The position numbers were made by a program, and so were the translations under genes. From Ryuthela nishihirai (taxonomy: Eukaryota; Arthropoda; Arachnida; Araneae; Heptathelidae), in the NCBI GenBank assembly GCA_038380435.1, contig JAWZYU010000034.1, forward strand, positions 25,275,404 to 25,339,403: a DNA stretch of 64,000 nucleotides, read 5' to 3'. A model generated the notes under the pieces. That model was not told where the DNA came from. It saw only the letters and a program-made list of their open reading frames with translations, and searched no databases. Below, piece by piece: positions 22,501 through 33,059 of this stretch (the stretch's first letter is position 1; each line of letters begins with the position of its first letter).

Positions 22501-23263
22501 TGATCTTGGTACGTTTCAAAATTTCTCTTTTCTTTCCGAGATAGATGGCTCTATAGGCCTAAATTAAGAAAGCTCTATAGGCCAATAAAGAAAAATGAAA
22601 AACGTAAAATTATTGAATGGTTCTTAGCTTTTATGGCAAAGTTGCTCAAGAATTTTCAATTTGTGACTTAATTCCAGTGATTTTAGTTCCATGTAATATC
22701 AAGATTTTAATTTTGACATCAAATATTTATCATCGTTTCAAAGTTTGTAGCAGTCTACATATAATACGAGGGAGTAGACAATGGTCTACCATCATTCATT
22801 TATGTATATGAATGCTAGTAGTGTTTTACGATTGCATGAGCTTTACGATTTGTCAGAGAAGCATTTTCCATAACCGGGCGTAGCAGTTCAATATTTTTCG
22901 AAATGGAATGAATTTATCTAGTCCAATTTTCCTATCTAAAGCTTATTGTAGAAACTATAGACTTCAAATTTCCATTTCCATTGACTTAAATGGGAAAGCT
23001 TCCATTTTTATGTCCAGTACCTGTATCCTCTAATGTCCTTTAAAACGGAATCGAACCTGTTTTGTATTTATTAGTTTCAGACTTATCAGGTTGTGTTGCA
23101 GATATACAGTAAATCATTTCTTCGTAAGTCTGCATTAATTACGAAAAATATTGAAAATCTGCATTGTCATAATTAATACTAAGGTATTAATATTCGTAAT
23201 AGTTTGATGTTAGTAGTCTTCAAAGTTGCATGATTAACTAATTAAGAATCATATTTTCATTAC

Positions 23264-23378
23264 CTGTAGATGATAGAGTCTCTCCTGAACGATGTCTTCA
23301 AGCAATTTCTTTTCCTTTTTTTGCAAAGTATACGAACCATCTTGCTGCGCTAATTCTTCGAACTCTTTGACTATGATC
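23264..23378 (-). CDS. FUT8: FUT8-like alpha-1,6-fucosyltransferase, visible exon 4
   Basis: Internal exon with acceptor acctcag at 23379 and donor gtaatg at 23263. It encodes KEFEELAQQDGSYTLQKKEK, then LLEDIVQERLYHLQ, corresponding to the FUT8 segment [20 protein letters not shown]...LVQRRITYLQ just before NPKDC. It takes up AG from the exon at 34027 (AG+G) and ends in phase 0. Confidence 0.88.
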
Positions 23379-23720
23379 CTGAGGTAAAAAAGGGTTATTG
23401 TTATTTTCGAAAGGTCTTAAGATTTAATATACGAAAGGGGATTAATTCTATTTTTTAACAAGGATTTTCTTTAACTTTAAAACAAGGTATTATAGAAATA
23501 AGAGCTAAAAATATTTAAATTATGTCTCAGCGAAATTAAATATATTTTTGTTCGAAATCAAACTCACAATAAAAGCCTTAGAACTGTTAGACAAAATAAG
23601 CTAATATAGTATATAAATTAAAGGAAACAGAAACTAAATTTCCTGCATGTGCCGCCAAAGTGGAAAAGTAAAAAATAATGATATTTATTTCATATATGAA
23701 AATATGATTCTTAAATAAGC

Positions 23721-23912
23721 CGTCCCGTGGCCGAGTGGTTAGCGCGCTTGGCTACTGGTCTAAGGGACCTGGGTTCGAGTCCCAAATAAGGCATGGACGT
23801 TTGTGATGTTTTTCTGCTGAGGTCCTGCCATCCTCTCAGACCTTCTACTGTGGCGTATAAACTGACAGGCTCCTGTCAGACCTCTGTGGCATGCAGCTGC
23901 TTGAGGGGGTAT
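23721..23912 (+). mobile_element. SINE2 full copy (tRNA-derived)
   Basis: The tRNA-like head has A box GTGGCCGAGTGGTTAGCGC and B box GGGTTCGAGTCCC, then a body with TTTTTCTGCTGAGGTCC, and ends in CAGCTGCTTGAGGGGGTATT. This is the best copy of a second SINE family, with six copies recognised. Confidence 0.85.
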
Positions 23913-23939
23913 TAATGATGAAATCACTTACTTAATAAA

Positions 23940-24245
23940 TAAGAAATCTGCAGTTCCCAGGTACGAGTCCCACCTGTGCCACTGTGCAGATTTATCTCCG
24001 CAAAACCCCCACCTGCCATTGGTCAGAAAGGAACACCGAAGAACTTCTAAAAGCTGTTGTCCATCGGATGGGACGTAAAGCCATGACGCCGTGTGCGGGA
24101 GAGTGATACCCTGTCATAACATACCATCTGTCTGTTGACAGCTCTATACTGGGTCTCTCCCTCTAACTCTGCGTTCTCGGCGTTCTTGTGACCTAGGCAT
24201 TTAGCCCATATATTGTAAAAAAAAGTGCTGCTCGGACCAAAGATC
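23940..24245 (+). mobile_element. SINE1, 5'-truncated in the head
   Basis: Begins inside the tRNA-like head (ATCTGCAGTTCCCAGGTACG) and continues through the body to the tail GTGCTGCTCGGA. Confidence 0.75.
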
Positions 24246-24558
24246 CAATATCAATGCCAATCAATCAACGCATCTGAATTTCAGACAAAGATCGGACATC
24301 AGTAATCTTCCTCTGAAATTGTTTCTCTGATTTTTTTTAATTTATTGTTTATTTTTTTACACATATGGAACGATAGTTTATTTTTTAAGACTTAATCATA
24401 TCTTTTATATTTTGCTCTTTAATGATAGTAGACTTTTTTTTCTGCAAAAAATTTATATTCCATTTACTGAAACAGTTATATTTCTGAGGATGAAACTGTT
24501 CTATTCCCTGCGTTATTCCTTGTGATATAAATATATAAGAATATATCACAAGGATATA

Positions 24559-25608
24559 CACTGAAGGGCCATTAAATTAGGGATAGCAAAGCGTTGGACC
24601 CCCTTTAACCCTGATAACGGCAGCCACACGACGAGACCAGGACTCCATAAGGTTGCGTAAATATTCCACAGGTGCATGGAGGATGCGTGGTTGCACACTC
24701 CGGTGACCCATGCATCCTCCAGAGCTGTCCCCAATTCTCTCAATGTCGTCGTTGATGGGACAAGGGCCCGAACACTCTGCTCGACGGTATCCCAAGATTT
24801 TCGATGGGATTTAAATCTGGGCTTCTAGGTGGCCAATTCATTATTTCAAAGTCAGCAGAATGCTCTTGCAACCATGCAGCAGCCAACCTGGACCTGTGAG
24901 ATGAAGAGTTGCCTTGCTGGTAGACGCCTTCCACATTGGGATCCATGATGGCCATAAATGAGTGTAAATTGTCACCCATGAGTTTTACGTACCGGGATGC
25001 ATTGAGAGTCATCGGTACACGTACCAAAGTTCCTGCAAACGTCCAACTGAAGACTCCCCAGGCCATCACTGAGCCACTACCAACTTGTACTGTTCCTACC
25101 TGACATGCAGAATCCAGGACTTCATGAGGTTGGCGACATACGCTCAGTTTCCCACCGGCGTGATGAAGGTTAAATCGGGATTCGTCACTCCAGGCTATCC
25201 GTTGGAAATTTTCGATGGCCCAGTTTCAAAGTTGATTAGCCCAGGGAAGGTGTTGAGTCCGGTGTCATGCCATTAGAAGTGGGACTCTCGTAGGTCGGCG
25301 GCTCCCGAAGCTGAGACTATAAAGTGAGTGTGAAACGAGAAAATCCAAGTTCGTTGACAATTTCGGTGATCGAGTGTCCCATCCGTCAGGCACCTACGAC
25401 CTGCCCTCTGTCAAATGCATCTAAATCCCGCGCCTTTCCCATTACGCTTCTCACGACGAATATTTTGCGAAGTCAAAGCTCACAGCTATATATGATCAGA
25501 GTTTCAATCACGCATGCTCGCAAATGCAAATGCAAAATAGCAAATGCGGGACTTGCGGTACTGAATTTGGATAACGTCTCCTATCCCTAATTCAATAGCA
25601 CTTCAGTG
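24559..25608 (-). mobile_element. Defective Tc1-type transposon
   Basis: 1,050-bp element flanked by TA, with inverted ends CACTGAAGGGCCATTAAATT and, on the other strand, CACTTCAGTG-type CACTGAAGTGCTATTGAATT. The transposase reads on the minus strand. The N-terminus (GKARDLDAFDRGQVVGA) is near 25445, a DESRF segment follows near 25160, and the frame 25069-24740 carries LNASRYVKLMGDNLHSFMA, HRSRLAAAWLQEHSADFEI and WPPRSPDLNPIENL (third acidic residue). Frameshifts and stops break it. The position of the second catalytic Asp reads QQGN instead of QQDN. Confidence 0.88.
24740..25445 (-). pseudogene. Tc1 transposase remnant
   Basis: The DDE transposase is in several frames: an N-terminal helix-turn-helix start, a catalytic core with DESRF, and the C-terminal NPIENL. 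Stops follow the N-terminal segment and the second metal-binding Asp is replaced by Gly, so it cannot be active. Confidence 0.85.
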
Positions 25609-25651
25609 TATACATATTTATATCTTCCCAATTTTTAGGGGGAGGGAGAGT

Positions 25652-26275
25652 GGGGATGCTCAGTCTGTAGCGCGCCAGGTTTGCAATCTACAGTTCTCAG
25701 GTTCGAGTCACAACTGTATCTGCCCTCAGTGAAAAAGGGGCTTGAAAACGCTGTCATCCATCAGATGGGATGATACGTCATGACCCATGGGAGCCAGGGG
25801 TCCTAGATCCCCCGACCGGAAAATACTGTCGTGTATATTCATATTATATATGTCCAACACTAAAAATAAGTTTAAGAAACAACTACAAAATTTCATTCCA
25901 TATAGAATATTATTTTAACCTTTCGTGTCTGGTGGAATATTTTGGTAATTGGGAAACCCTAGTCAAGTCATACCATATTCTTATTCTCAGCCTCCCCCCC
26001 CCCCCCGCAACCCTCCAACCCTCCCCGAAACTAATCCAACACCACCACCAGAACTAAATCCTGGGTATGTGCCTGACCCCGTGATCAGGAGACCTATACG
26101 TTGTGCATGTTAAACAACACACTGAATGGCCTTGATGGGAGACTTCCATCTGTCTCCTAATACCTCCTAAGTGGACTCCTTTCCCCCAACCTTCTCTGAA
26201 CTTTTGGCACCCTTTTGCCCATTGTATACAGAAAAATGACGACCAGAGGTAAAAAAACAACAACAACCCAATTCA
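25652..26275 (+). mobile_element. SINE1 copy interrupted by about 260 bp
   Basis: Head at 25652-25715 (GGTTCGAGTCACAA) and proximal body to about 25800; the body resumes at about 26060 (CCCCGTGATCAGGAGACC) and the tail ends at about 26272. The stretch between includes a poly-C run at 25990-26006. Confidence 0.6.
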
Positions 26276-26529
26276 AACCTTGGAAGAAGTAGGGATGATG
26301 ATCTTGCGATATGTTTGATGCAAAATTTCATTTTAAAGTTCGTTTTGAACAGATTGTCTCTATGACATATAAATATCTGGGATATATAATTAGAAAAATA
26401 GAATAATTAGATATAGAATAATTAGTATATTAAAAAAAATAAAATGTGACTGTGTTACATTATAATGATTTGCAAATTCTTTAATTATGAAAAGTATACG
26501 TTTATAGCAAATTTTATATACACTTACCT

Positions 26530-26817
26530 TTGGATTGGATTGTTTTACCTCTGAGCTGCACTTTTTTGCACATCATGGGCTAAATGGTCAGGTCACATGG
26601 ACCCCGAAGGCTCAGAGAAGGTTGGGGGAGGGGACCCACTGGAACAGCTGTTGGGAGACAGATGGTAGCCTCCCGTCAAGGCCATCCAGCGTGTTCTTTA
26701 ACATGCACAGGGTATGTCTCTCCCGCACACGGGGCCACGGCTTAACGTCCCATCCGACGGACGGCGACCTTTCCAAGCCCATCGGTGTCCCCTACTGACC
26801 GTGGGCAGGGCGGGGAA
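26530..26817 (-). mobile_element. SINE1 with 14-bp target duplication, head missing
   Basis: Flanked by perfect 14-bp direct repeats ATATACACTTACCT (26516-26529 and 26818-26831). Tail at the left, body at the right, no tRNA head, so this is a 5'-truncated retroposition event. It landed in the terminus of the neighbouring Tc1 element. Confidence 0.88.
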
Positions 26818-26849
26818 ATATACACTTACCTAATAACCTGTTGCTCCAC

Positions 26850-27171
26850 CTTTTGCCCTCCCAACAGCAGTCAGACGGTTTGGTAAGTACTCAATGAGAC
26901 GTTGAAATAATGGAAGTGTATTTCCGCCCATTGAGCGAGGATCGCCTGTCGTAGAGCATCCACAGTTGCTGGTGGGGATTGGCGGAATCGAACAGATCTT
27001 TCCAATTCGTACCACAAATTCTCAATGGGATTGAGGTCCGACGATCGTGGGGGCCATTCGAGTGGGGTAAACTCATCTGAATGCTCCTGGAGCCAATTGG
27101 TCGCCACTCGGGAAGTATGCGGTGTGCCGCTGCCCTGTTGAAAGATAGTGTCATGGTGTGGAAAGAGAATC
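26850..27171 (-). pseudogene. Tc1 transposase C-terminal part
   Basis: Encodes HTSRVATNWLQEHSDEFTPL-type sequence with WPPRSSDLNPIENLWYELER (third catalytic Glu), then DALRQAILAQWAEI. Upstream it reads DTIFQQGSG, where the family has QQDNA, so the second catalytic Asp is Gly. A frame shift separates HDTIFQQG from the rest. Confidence 0.88.
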
Positions 27172-27205
27172 GTTACATTATATGGTTTTTTAAAGGACGG
27201 ATGTA

Positions 27206-27668
27206 GAAGGTCAGTGAGGATGTTTACGTACCTTGTTCTGGTGACGGAGGTCTCTTCGGGTACGAGTGAGGTCAGTGAGGGTGTAGAAGGTCAGTGAGGA
27301 TGTTTACGCACCTTGTGCTGGTGACGGAGGTCTGTCTCTTCAGGTACGAGTGAGGTCAGTGAGGATGTAGAAGGTCAGTGAGGATGTTTACGTACCTTGT
27401 GCTGGTGACGGAGGTCTCTTCAGGTACGAGTGAGGTCAGTGAGGATGTAGAAGGTCAATGAGGATGTTTACGTACCTTGTGCTGGTGACGGAGGTCTCTT
27501 CGGGTACGAGTGAGGTCAGTGAGGGTGTAGAAGGTCAGTGAGGATGTTTACGTACCTTGTGCTGGTGACGGAGGTCTCTTCAGGTACGAGTGAGGTCAGT
27601 GAGGGTGTAGAAGGTCAGTGAGGATGTTTACGTACCTTGTGCTGGTGACGGAGGTCTCTTCGGGTACG
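27206..27668. repeat. 80-bp minisatellite inside the Tc1 transposase
   Basis: Six units start at 27206, 27286, 27370, 27450, 27530 and 27610 (period 80, once 84). The core is GAAGGTCAGTGAGGATGTTT and GGTGACGGAGGTCTCTTC. On the minus strand the unit reads transposase-like sequence (STRYVNILTDLLHP), so it is an expansion of coding sequence with a frame-breaking period. Confidence 0.92.
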
Positions 27669-28081
27669 AGGTGCCTAAAAAGAAGCCCATGTACATGCCC
27701 CCCAAACAGTTACACCGCCACCACCTGGCTGGTATGATCCCAGCTTGGCAGGTTGGGTCCATCACTTCCTGTGATTTACACCACACACGCACCCTCCCAT
27801 CGGCGTGATAGAATTTAAATGTGTTTTTTAAGCCCAGATGACGTGTTTCCAGTCCTCTGCTTCCAGTTACGATAGGCCTTTGCAAACTGCAGCTTAATCT
27901 TTCGGTGTCTTGCAATCAGCAAGGGGACACATTGTGGATGTCGACTGTCACAGCTTATTTTTTCCATGGTACGATGGATAGCTTTTGTGCATAAGCTTGT
28001 GGACATGCCCTCATTCTGTTCCGATGTTATCTGCTTCATGGTAGCTGTGCGATTCCTTATAATAATGCGGGACAGTCTGTG
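27669..28081 (-). pseudogene. Tc1 transposase middle part
   Basis: Minus strand 28039-27815 encodes IARHRKIKLQFAKAYRNWK. A shifted frame then reads FKFYHADGRVRVWCKSQEVM and GIIPARWWRCNCLGGMYMGF, the core around the first catalytic region. At 28081 it is cut by the Polinton-derived element. Confidence 0.8.
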
Positions 28082-30575
28082 AGTAGTTTGTTGCCATTGT
28101 ACGGATCCCCCACTAGTGCTTTCCCCCCTTTGAATTTCATAGATTCCTATTTTTAGGTGCGTCTATCAGCAGAAGAATTCCTTCTCTATTTCGAGAGGAA
28201 ACAGTAATTATTTAACTTTCCCATTAGGTTTTCGGACGGACCCGCCACTCTTCTCAAAGACGCAGCATTCCACCGTTGGCCCCCCATGACCTTTGCACAC
28301 CACCCGCTTGTTGCTATGGTTCAGCAGATCACAGGGGGATGAGTGTACGAGGTGCCGAAACGGGTTAGAAGGTCGTCTCTCTTGAAAGCAGTAGGCGCGA
28401 TCAGAGCATACATGTCAGTTAAGCGGTTTCGTTTTCTAAATTTTGGCTATCAGTCCCGTTGCAAATATAATTTCAGTGGATTAGTGGAGGTAAGTTGAGA
28501 GGGTGCGTGAAGCAATGTATTATTTTTATAGTCGAAGTTTTAAACTAATGTTCCCGTACTCCGTTAATATGCATTCATGATGAAAGTTTTTTAGCATTCT
28601 TACTTTCTATAACATTCTAACTAGTACAAAAAAGTTATTTTTTACCCGATTTCATCAGCGTGATGAGACATACGCTCGCACGCAAACGATGGGAGGGACG
28701 ATTTTTTAGCCGATTTTTCTTCGGTGTTGCGTTACTACGCGGAAGCACAGATATCTGATGGCATCTCCCCGTTGGAGACTAATACGCTCAACTCTTGAAG
28801 GTTTAGGGCGCATAATTTCAAAAGTCTACATGCGTGCGTTGAAACCTATCATAAAGGGTTGTGCACAGAACCGTCTCCGGACTTGGGAAAATATCGAGTC
28901 CGAAATCCACGATAAACAACGCCAGCGAGTTTTCACGATGTAAGACAGCGCGCCTAATGCGGGAGCAGCACAGATTCATTCGTCAATTTGATTCCCCATT
29001 TGGAATTTTTTATTTTCGTAGGACTTAACCATCTGTCAGTGAAACGCTGTCCGGGGTGAGGATCTGCACACGGAGTCTATTAGGTCGATCCTATCACTCC
29101 TCAATATTTTTCATCACGACGAATAAAATCAGATTTTTCACTCATCGGCAGTTTCTGCGGGACAGTCTTTTAAAAACAGTTACTGTGGATAGATCTAGTA
29201 AGCGACAGTCACGGAGTTAAAAGAAATAAGTGTTACTGAAACGGACTTAAAATACGTAGGTTATAAAAATACGTATATTAATGTGAAAGGACTATCAGGT
29301 TTTGGTGTAAGAAATACATAGAAAAAGCTAGTTATAAAGAATACGAAGGTTGTGAAAAAACGTACTAGGTTAATATCTGAAATGTCTGACCCGTTCGACA
29401 CGCATCTAAGCCATATCAAGTACACAGCATAGTCCGTGCGTCTTGGAATCCACACAGCGAGGGACGATTTTTCCCCGGTGAAACACATCTACAGAAAACT
29501 GTTTTTTATTTCGACCGTGGAGTGATTTTAATAAAGGTGAGGAATATTTTAATGAGTGTTTAATTACTAGGGAATTTTAATGATAAGAAAATCGTTTAGC
29601 CGTCTTGGTGGGATAAATACAGCTTTGTGAGTTTGAGATCCGCATTCAAAAGAGTTCAGTGGTAGTGTTGGTTTTGATGTAAGAAATACATAGAAAAAGC
29701 TAGTTATAAAGAATGCTAGGTTAATATCTGAAATGTCTGACCCGCATCTAAGCCACAGCAAGTACACGGCATAGTCCCGTGCATCCTGGAATCCACACAG
29801 CGAGGGACGATTTTTCCCCGGTGAAACACATCGACAGAAAACTGATTTTTATTTCGACCGTGGAGTGATTTTAATAAAGGTGAGGAATATTTTGACGAGT
29901 GTTTAATTACTAGGGAATTTTGTATCATCCTTTTCTGTACAATTATTCTGAGACCAGCCAATCGTTCCATACGATTATTCTGAGACCAGCCAAACGTTCC
30001 ATGCAATTATTCTGAGACTTGCATCAGCCGAGTGAAGGAGGGGGCCTTAAAATATAGGTATGGTGTTTAAATGGTCAACCAGCGGGTTTTTCATAAGGGG
30101 GAGAGCTTAAAATATAGGTAGGTCGAACGTGGGGTCCGAAAACGAGAAATTAGACTTAAAATAAAGGGGTTTTTGGGAAAATAGTACTTATCACTGTCAA
30201 CAGATGGCGCCAGGAGGGTTTTTAATAAGGGGGAGGGCTTAAAATATAGGTAGGTCGACCGGGGGGTCCGAAAACGAGAAATTAGAGTGAAAATAAAGGG
30301 TTTTTGGGAAAATAGTACTTATCACTGTCAACAGATGGCGCCACTGAGTTGAGAAAGGGGGTGAAAAGTGGGGATTATTAATTATTAATTATTAATAAGT
30401 GTGGCGTGGCCGGTTGCGTAATGATTATGTAATGATTATGTAATGATTACTTCATGTTATGCCATAGGGGGAGGGTGCGGAAGTGGTCGTGGCCTGTTGC
30501 GTCATAGGGGCGTGACCTGTGACTTCATAGGGGAAAAGCACTAGTGGGGGATCCGTACAATGGCAACAAACTACT
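28082..30575. mobile_element. Non-autonomous Polinton-derived element with 6-bp target duplication
   Basis: 2,494-bp element starting AGTAGTTTGTTGCCATTGTA and ending in its reverse complement; the terminal inverted repeat is about 46 bp (AG...CT ends). A perfect 6-bp duplication TCTGTG flanks it (28076-28081, 30576-30581), the size made by Polinton integrase. The right about 1.1-1.3 kb, read in reverse, matches the terminal repeat of the large Polinton at 53721-54930, including two copies of a ~132-bp repeat with TGGCGCCATCTGTTGACAG. A further internal duplication pairs 29297-29577 with 29674-29920. None of the recognised Polinton proteins is present. Confidence 0.92.
28758..28943 (+). CDS. 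Small basic hypothetical ORF in the mini-Polinton
   Basis: 61-codon frame rich in Arg and Lys (MASPRWRLIRSTLEGLGRII ... DKQRQRVFTM). It is the only open frame of note in the left half of the element. No family recognised; a basic virion-core-type leftover is conceivable but unsupported. It may be chance. Confidence 0.25.
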   Translation: MASPRWRLIRSTLEGLGRIISKVYMRALKPIIKGCAQNRLRTWENIESEIHDKQRQRVFTM

Positions 30576-30581
30576 TCTGTG

Positions 30582-30790
30582 CTCACTTCGAGAGTCAAAT
30601 GCATGTTTACATCGACATAACTACTGCTAGTTGGAAGTTTTGAATATTTCACGTACTCTTGGTATACACATGCGATGGTCTGATGCGGAGATCCCGACAG
30701 TTCAGCAGCTGAGGTAATTGAACACCTGGCCTTCCTCGCACTTACTATCTCACCACTGTCAAACTCACTTAAGTCACTTCCTTTATCCAT
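30582..30790 (-). pseudogene. Tc1 transposase N-terminus
   Basis: Starts with Met and encodes DKGSDLSEFDSGEIVSARKA, then GSPHQTIACVYQEYVK, the Tc1 N-terminal helix-turn-helix DNA-binding segment. It is separated from the rest of the gene by the 2.5-kb element inserted at 30576/28081. Confidence 0.85.
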
Positions 30791-31019
30791 GATTGCTTTT
30801 CGTGACTGGTTTCCAATGCGTACAGACCTGCTCTATTTATGGCATTGCCAGTTTCAGCGTCCTACATGACAGGATGCGATACTTTCATATTGTTATCGGG
30901 TTTATATAATAATTTTTCCATTCAGTGTATATTAAAAAACATAACACAAAGAGTAATGCTAAAACCTCCAATTACAATAAAAGATCGACTGATTACAGTA
31001 ACTAATTGTTCTGCACTTT

Positions 31020-31380
31020 AAGAAAAGCATTACACAGACACATTATATATATTTAGCACCGAAAATATTTAATAAATTGCCAAGAATAATAAAAAATGAA
31101 ATTATAGTATTTAAATTTTCAAAATGATTAAAAACATGGATTGATGAATTTATTGATATTGAAATGACCTTATTTAAGGCAAATGATTAAAATATTGTAT
31201 GTTTCCTGTTAAATATAAATGTGATGACTATTGGTACTATTTATAAATCAGTTGTCATCGTAAATTTTAAATTTCTCATTTACAAATGAAACAAATTTTA
31301 ATGATATTATTATATTCCTCATGAAATTGCAATTCCACAGGCGAATTTCATATCCTTGTGGATGGTTGATATTTCAAATA
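31020..31380 (+). mobile_element. LINE 3' fragment (polymerase C-terminus)
   Basis: A degraded frame at 31020-31190 encodes YLAPKIFNKLPRIIKNEII then FKFSK...LKTW, the same C-terminal signature as the LINEs at 7560-7700 and 39060-39130. No upstream polymerase. Confidence 0.6.
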
Positions 31381-31439
31381 TCACTTATAATAACAAATAA
31401 ATATTGAAGAATTTTATATATTTTATTATATTTTAATTA

Positions 31440-31625
31440 TTTAACGAGTGGCTATTGCGCGTGGCTACTGCGCAATAAGAGATCTGGTTCAAGCCCAGAT
31501 AAGGCATGAATATTCGTGTCGTTTTTCTGCTGAGGTCCCATCGTCCTCACAGACCTTATACTATGGTGTATAAACTTATAGGCTCCTGGGAGAACTCTGT
31601 GGCAAACAGCTGCTTGAGTGGAAAT
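31440..31625 (+). mobile_element. SINE2 copy
   Basis: Head with GAGTGGCTATTGCGCG and GGTTCAAGCCC, body TTTTTCTGCTGAGGTCC, end CAGCTGCTTGAGTGG. Confidence 0.75.
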
Positions 31626-32218
31626 CTGTCTTTTTTATTATTATAATTAAACAAATATAAAAACTGTATTGTAAAATTTGTACAACTGAAATAAATTAAA
31701 AATTATTCGCTACGTATACGCTCAAATTGCATGAAATGTAAATTGTATAAAATGGAATAATAAATTGAATAAATATATAATAATATCACATGGCGTGTGA
31801 AGTATTTAGTCAAGAATTATTTTACATAATTCAACAGTGCGATAAAAATTACAATATGGCTCATTGGCTTGAATACCATATTATAATAATTTTTTAAGAT
31901 ATCTTCATTACAAAATATCAGTGCATTTTGTATATGGGATCAACAACTGCTGATTTAAAGAGGTTTTTATTATTCTCTGACAATGAAAAGAAATCAGTAT
32001 TTTCCGAACTAACACAGTAAAGAAATTCCCCATGAGTAAATTTTGTGGTTTAATTTATACCACAAAGTTCTTTTTTTTTACAATGATAATGGATGACTAC
32101 AAGTCTAAATCTAGGTTGATATTGTCTACTATATTTTTTGTATTGACACTGATTTTGGTTATGTTATTTTATTATTTTGGAAATTCAAATTGTTAGTGAT
32201 TAATTATGCTACTTTGTA

Positions 32219-32463
32219 CAGTCGCTCAAAATAGTATCCGAACACTATGGTCGATTACAGAATTCAGAAAAAATATCTGGCAACGATTTTTTTAGAACTT
32301 AGTGATCTGGCAACCTTCGTGTCACGTGATTACAGAATTCAGGAAAAATATCTGGAGCGTGTGCAGCAACTGTACACGCTCCAGTTACGTTCACAGCAAA
32401 CTGGAGCGTGTGCAGTTACTGCACACGCTCCAGTTTGCTGTGAACGGTAACTGCACACGCTCA
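32219..32463. repeat. Rearranged MITE arm followed by nested hairpins
   Basis: 32219-32327 matches the left arm of the palindromic MITE at 32518 up to its centre CACGTG, then jumps back to ATTACAGAATTCAGG. The next block contains two consecutive hairpins sharing GGAGCGTGTGCAG: one at 32354-32382 and a larger one at about 32391-32447 with 28-bp arms (GTTCACAGCAAACTGGAGCG...) and a 1-nt loop. Confidence 0.75.
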
Positions 32464-32517
32464 ATATTTCCGTGAGTGAGCCCACAACATCTAGTATCAA
32501 AATAATATGACCACCTA

Positions 32518-32729
32518 CAGTCGCTCAAAAATGTATCCGAACATTGTGGTCGATTACAGAATTCAGGAAAAATATCTGGCAACGTTTTTTTAGAAATTAG
32601 TGATCTGGCAACCTTCGTGTCACGTGACACGAAGGTTGCCAGATCACTAATTTCTAAAAAAATCGTTGCCAGATATTTTTTCTGAATTCTGTAATCCACC
32701 ATAGTGTTCGGATATTTTTTGAGTGACTG
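32518..32729. mobile_element. 212-bp near-perfect palindromic MITE
   Basis: Two 106-bp arms meet without a loop at CAC|GTG (32623/32624). Ends CAGTCGCTCAAAA / TTTTGAGTGACTG are flanked by TA on both sides, consistent with Tc1/mariner-type mobilisation of a fold-back element. Confidence 0.88.
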
Positions 32730-33059
32730 TACTCTTTTTACAATGTAAAATTTTGCGTTTTGCTATGCACATATTCATACAAAATTGCAATTTTTTATGT
32801 TTTTTTATAAGTACACAGTGACTACTGTAGCTGGATCTTAGACCTGTTGGAGTCATATAATAAACAAGCAAACCAATTTCGTTCTCATGTTTTTGAAAGA
32901 TGGTTAACATAGTTGTCACACTTTTAAAGATGTCGCTACTAAAGTTACTGTTTTTCTAAAGAGCTGGCCATTGATTTCGAGATTTTTTTCAAAGTACACG
33001 AAAAAATTCTGTAGTCTTTAAAATATTGTCTTTAAAAAACAGAACTTGAAAAAAAAGGA

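Larger units (their letters stand above)
26521..30927 (-). mobile_element. Second Tc1-type transposon, multiply interrupted
   Basis: Transposase pieces in order on the minus strand: N-terminus 30790-30582, middle 28081-27669, C-terminus 27171-26850. The left end is near CACTTACCT (26521) and the right end near ...TTCAGTG (30927), both next to TA; the boundaries are approximate. It is interrupted by a SINE1 (26530-26817), an 80-bp minisatellite (27206-27668) and a Polinton-derived element (28082-30575). Confidence 0.75.

Noticed and set aside
25324..25590. Plus open frame of 88 codons
   Set aside because: Antisense to the Tc1 transposase N-terminus at 24559-25608.
27206..27668. CRISPR-like array (also 40991-41150)
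   Set aside because: Units are directly adjacent with no spacers, and the genome is eukaryotic.
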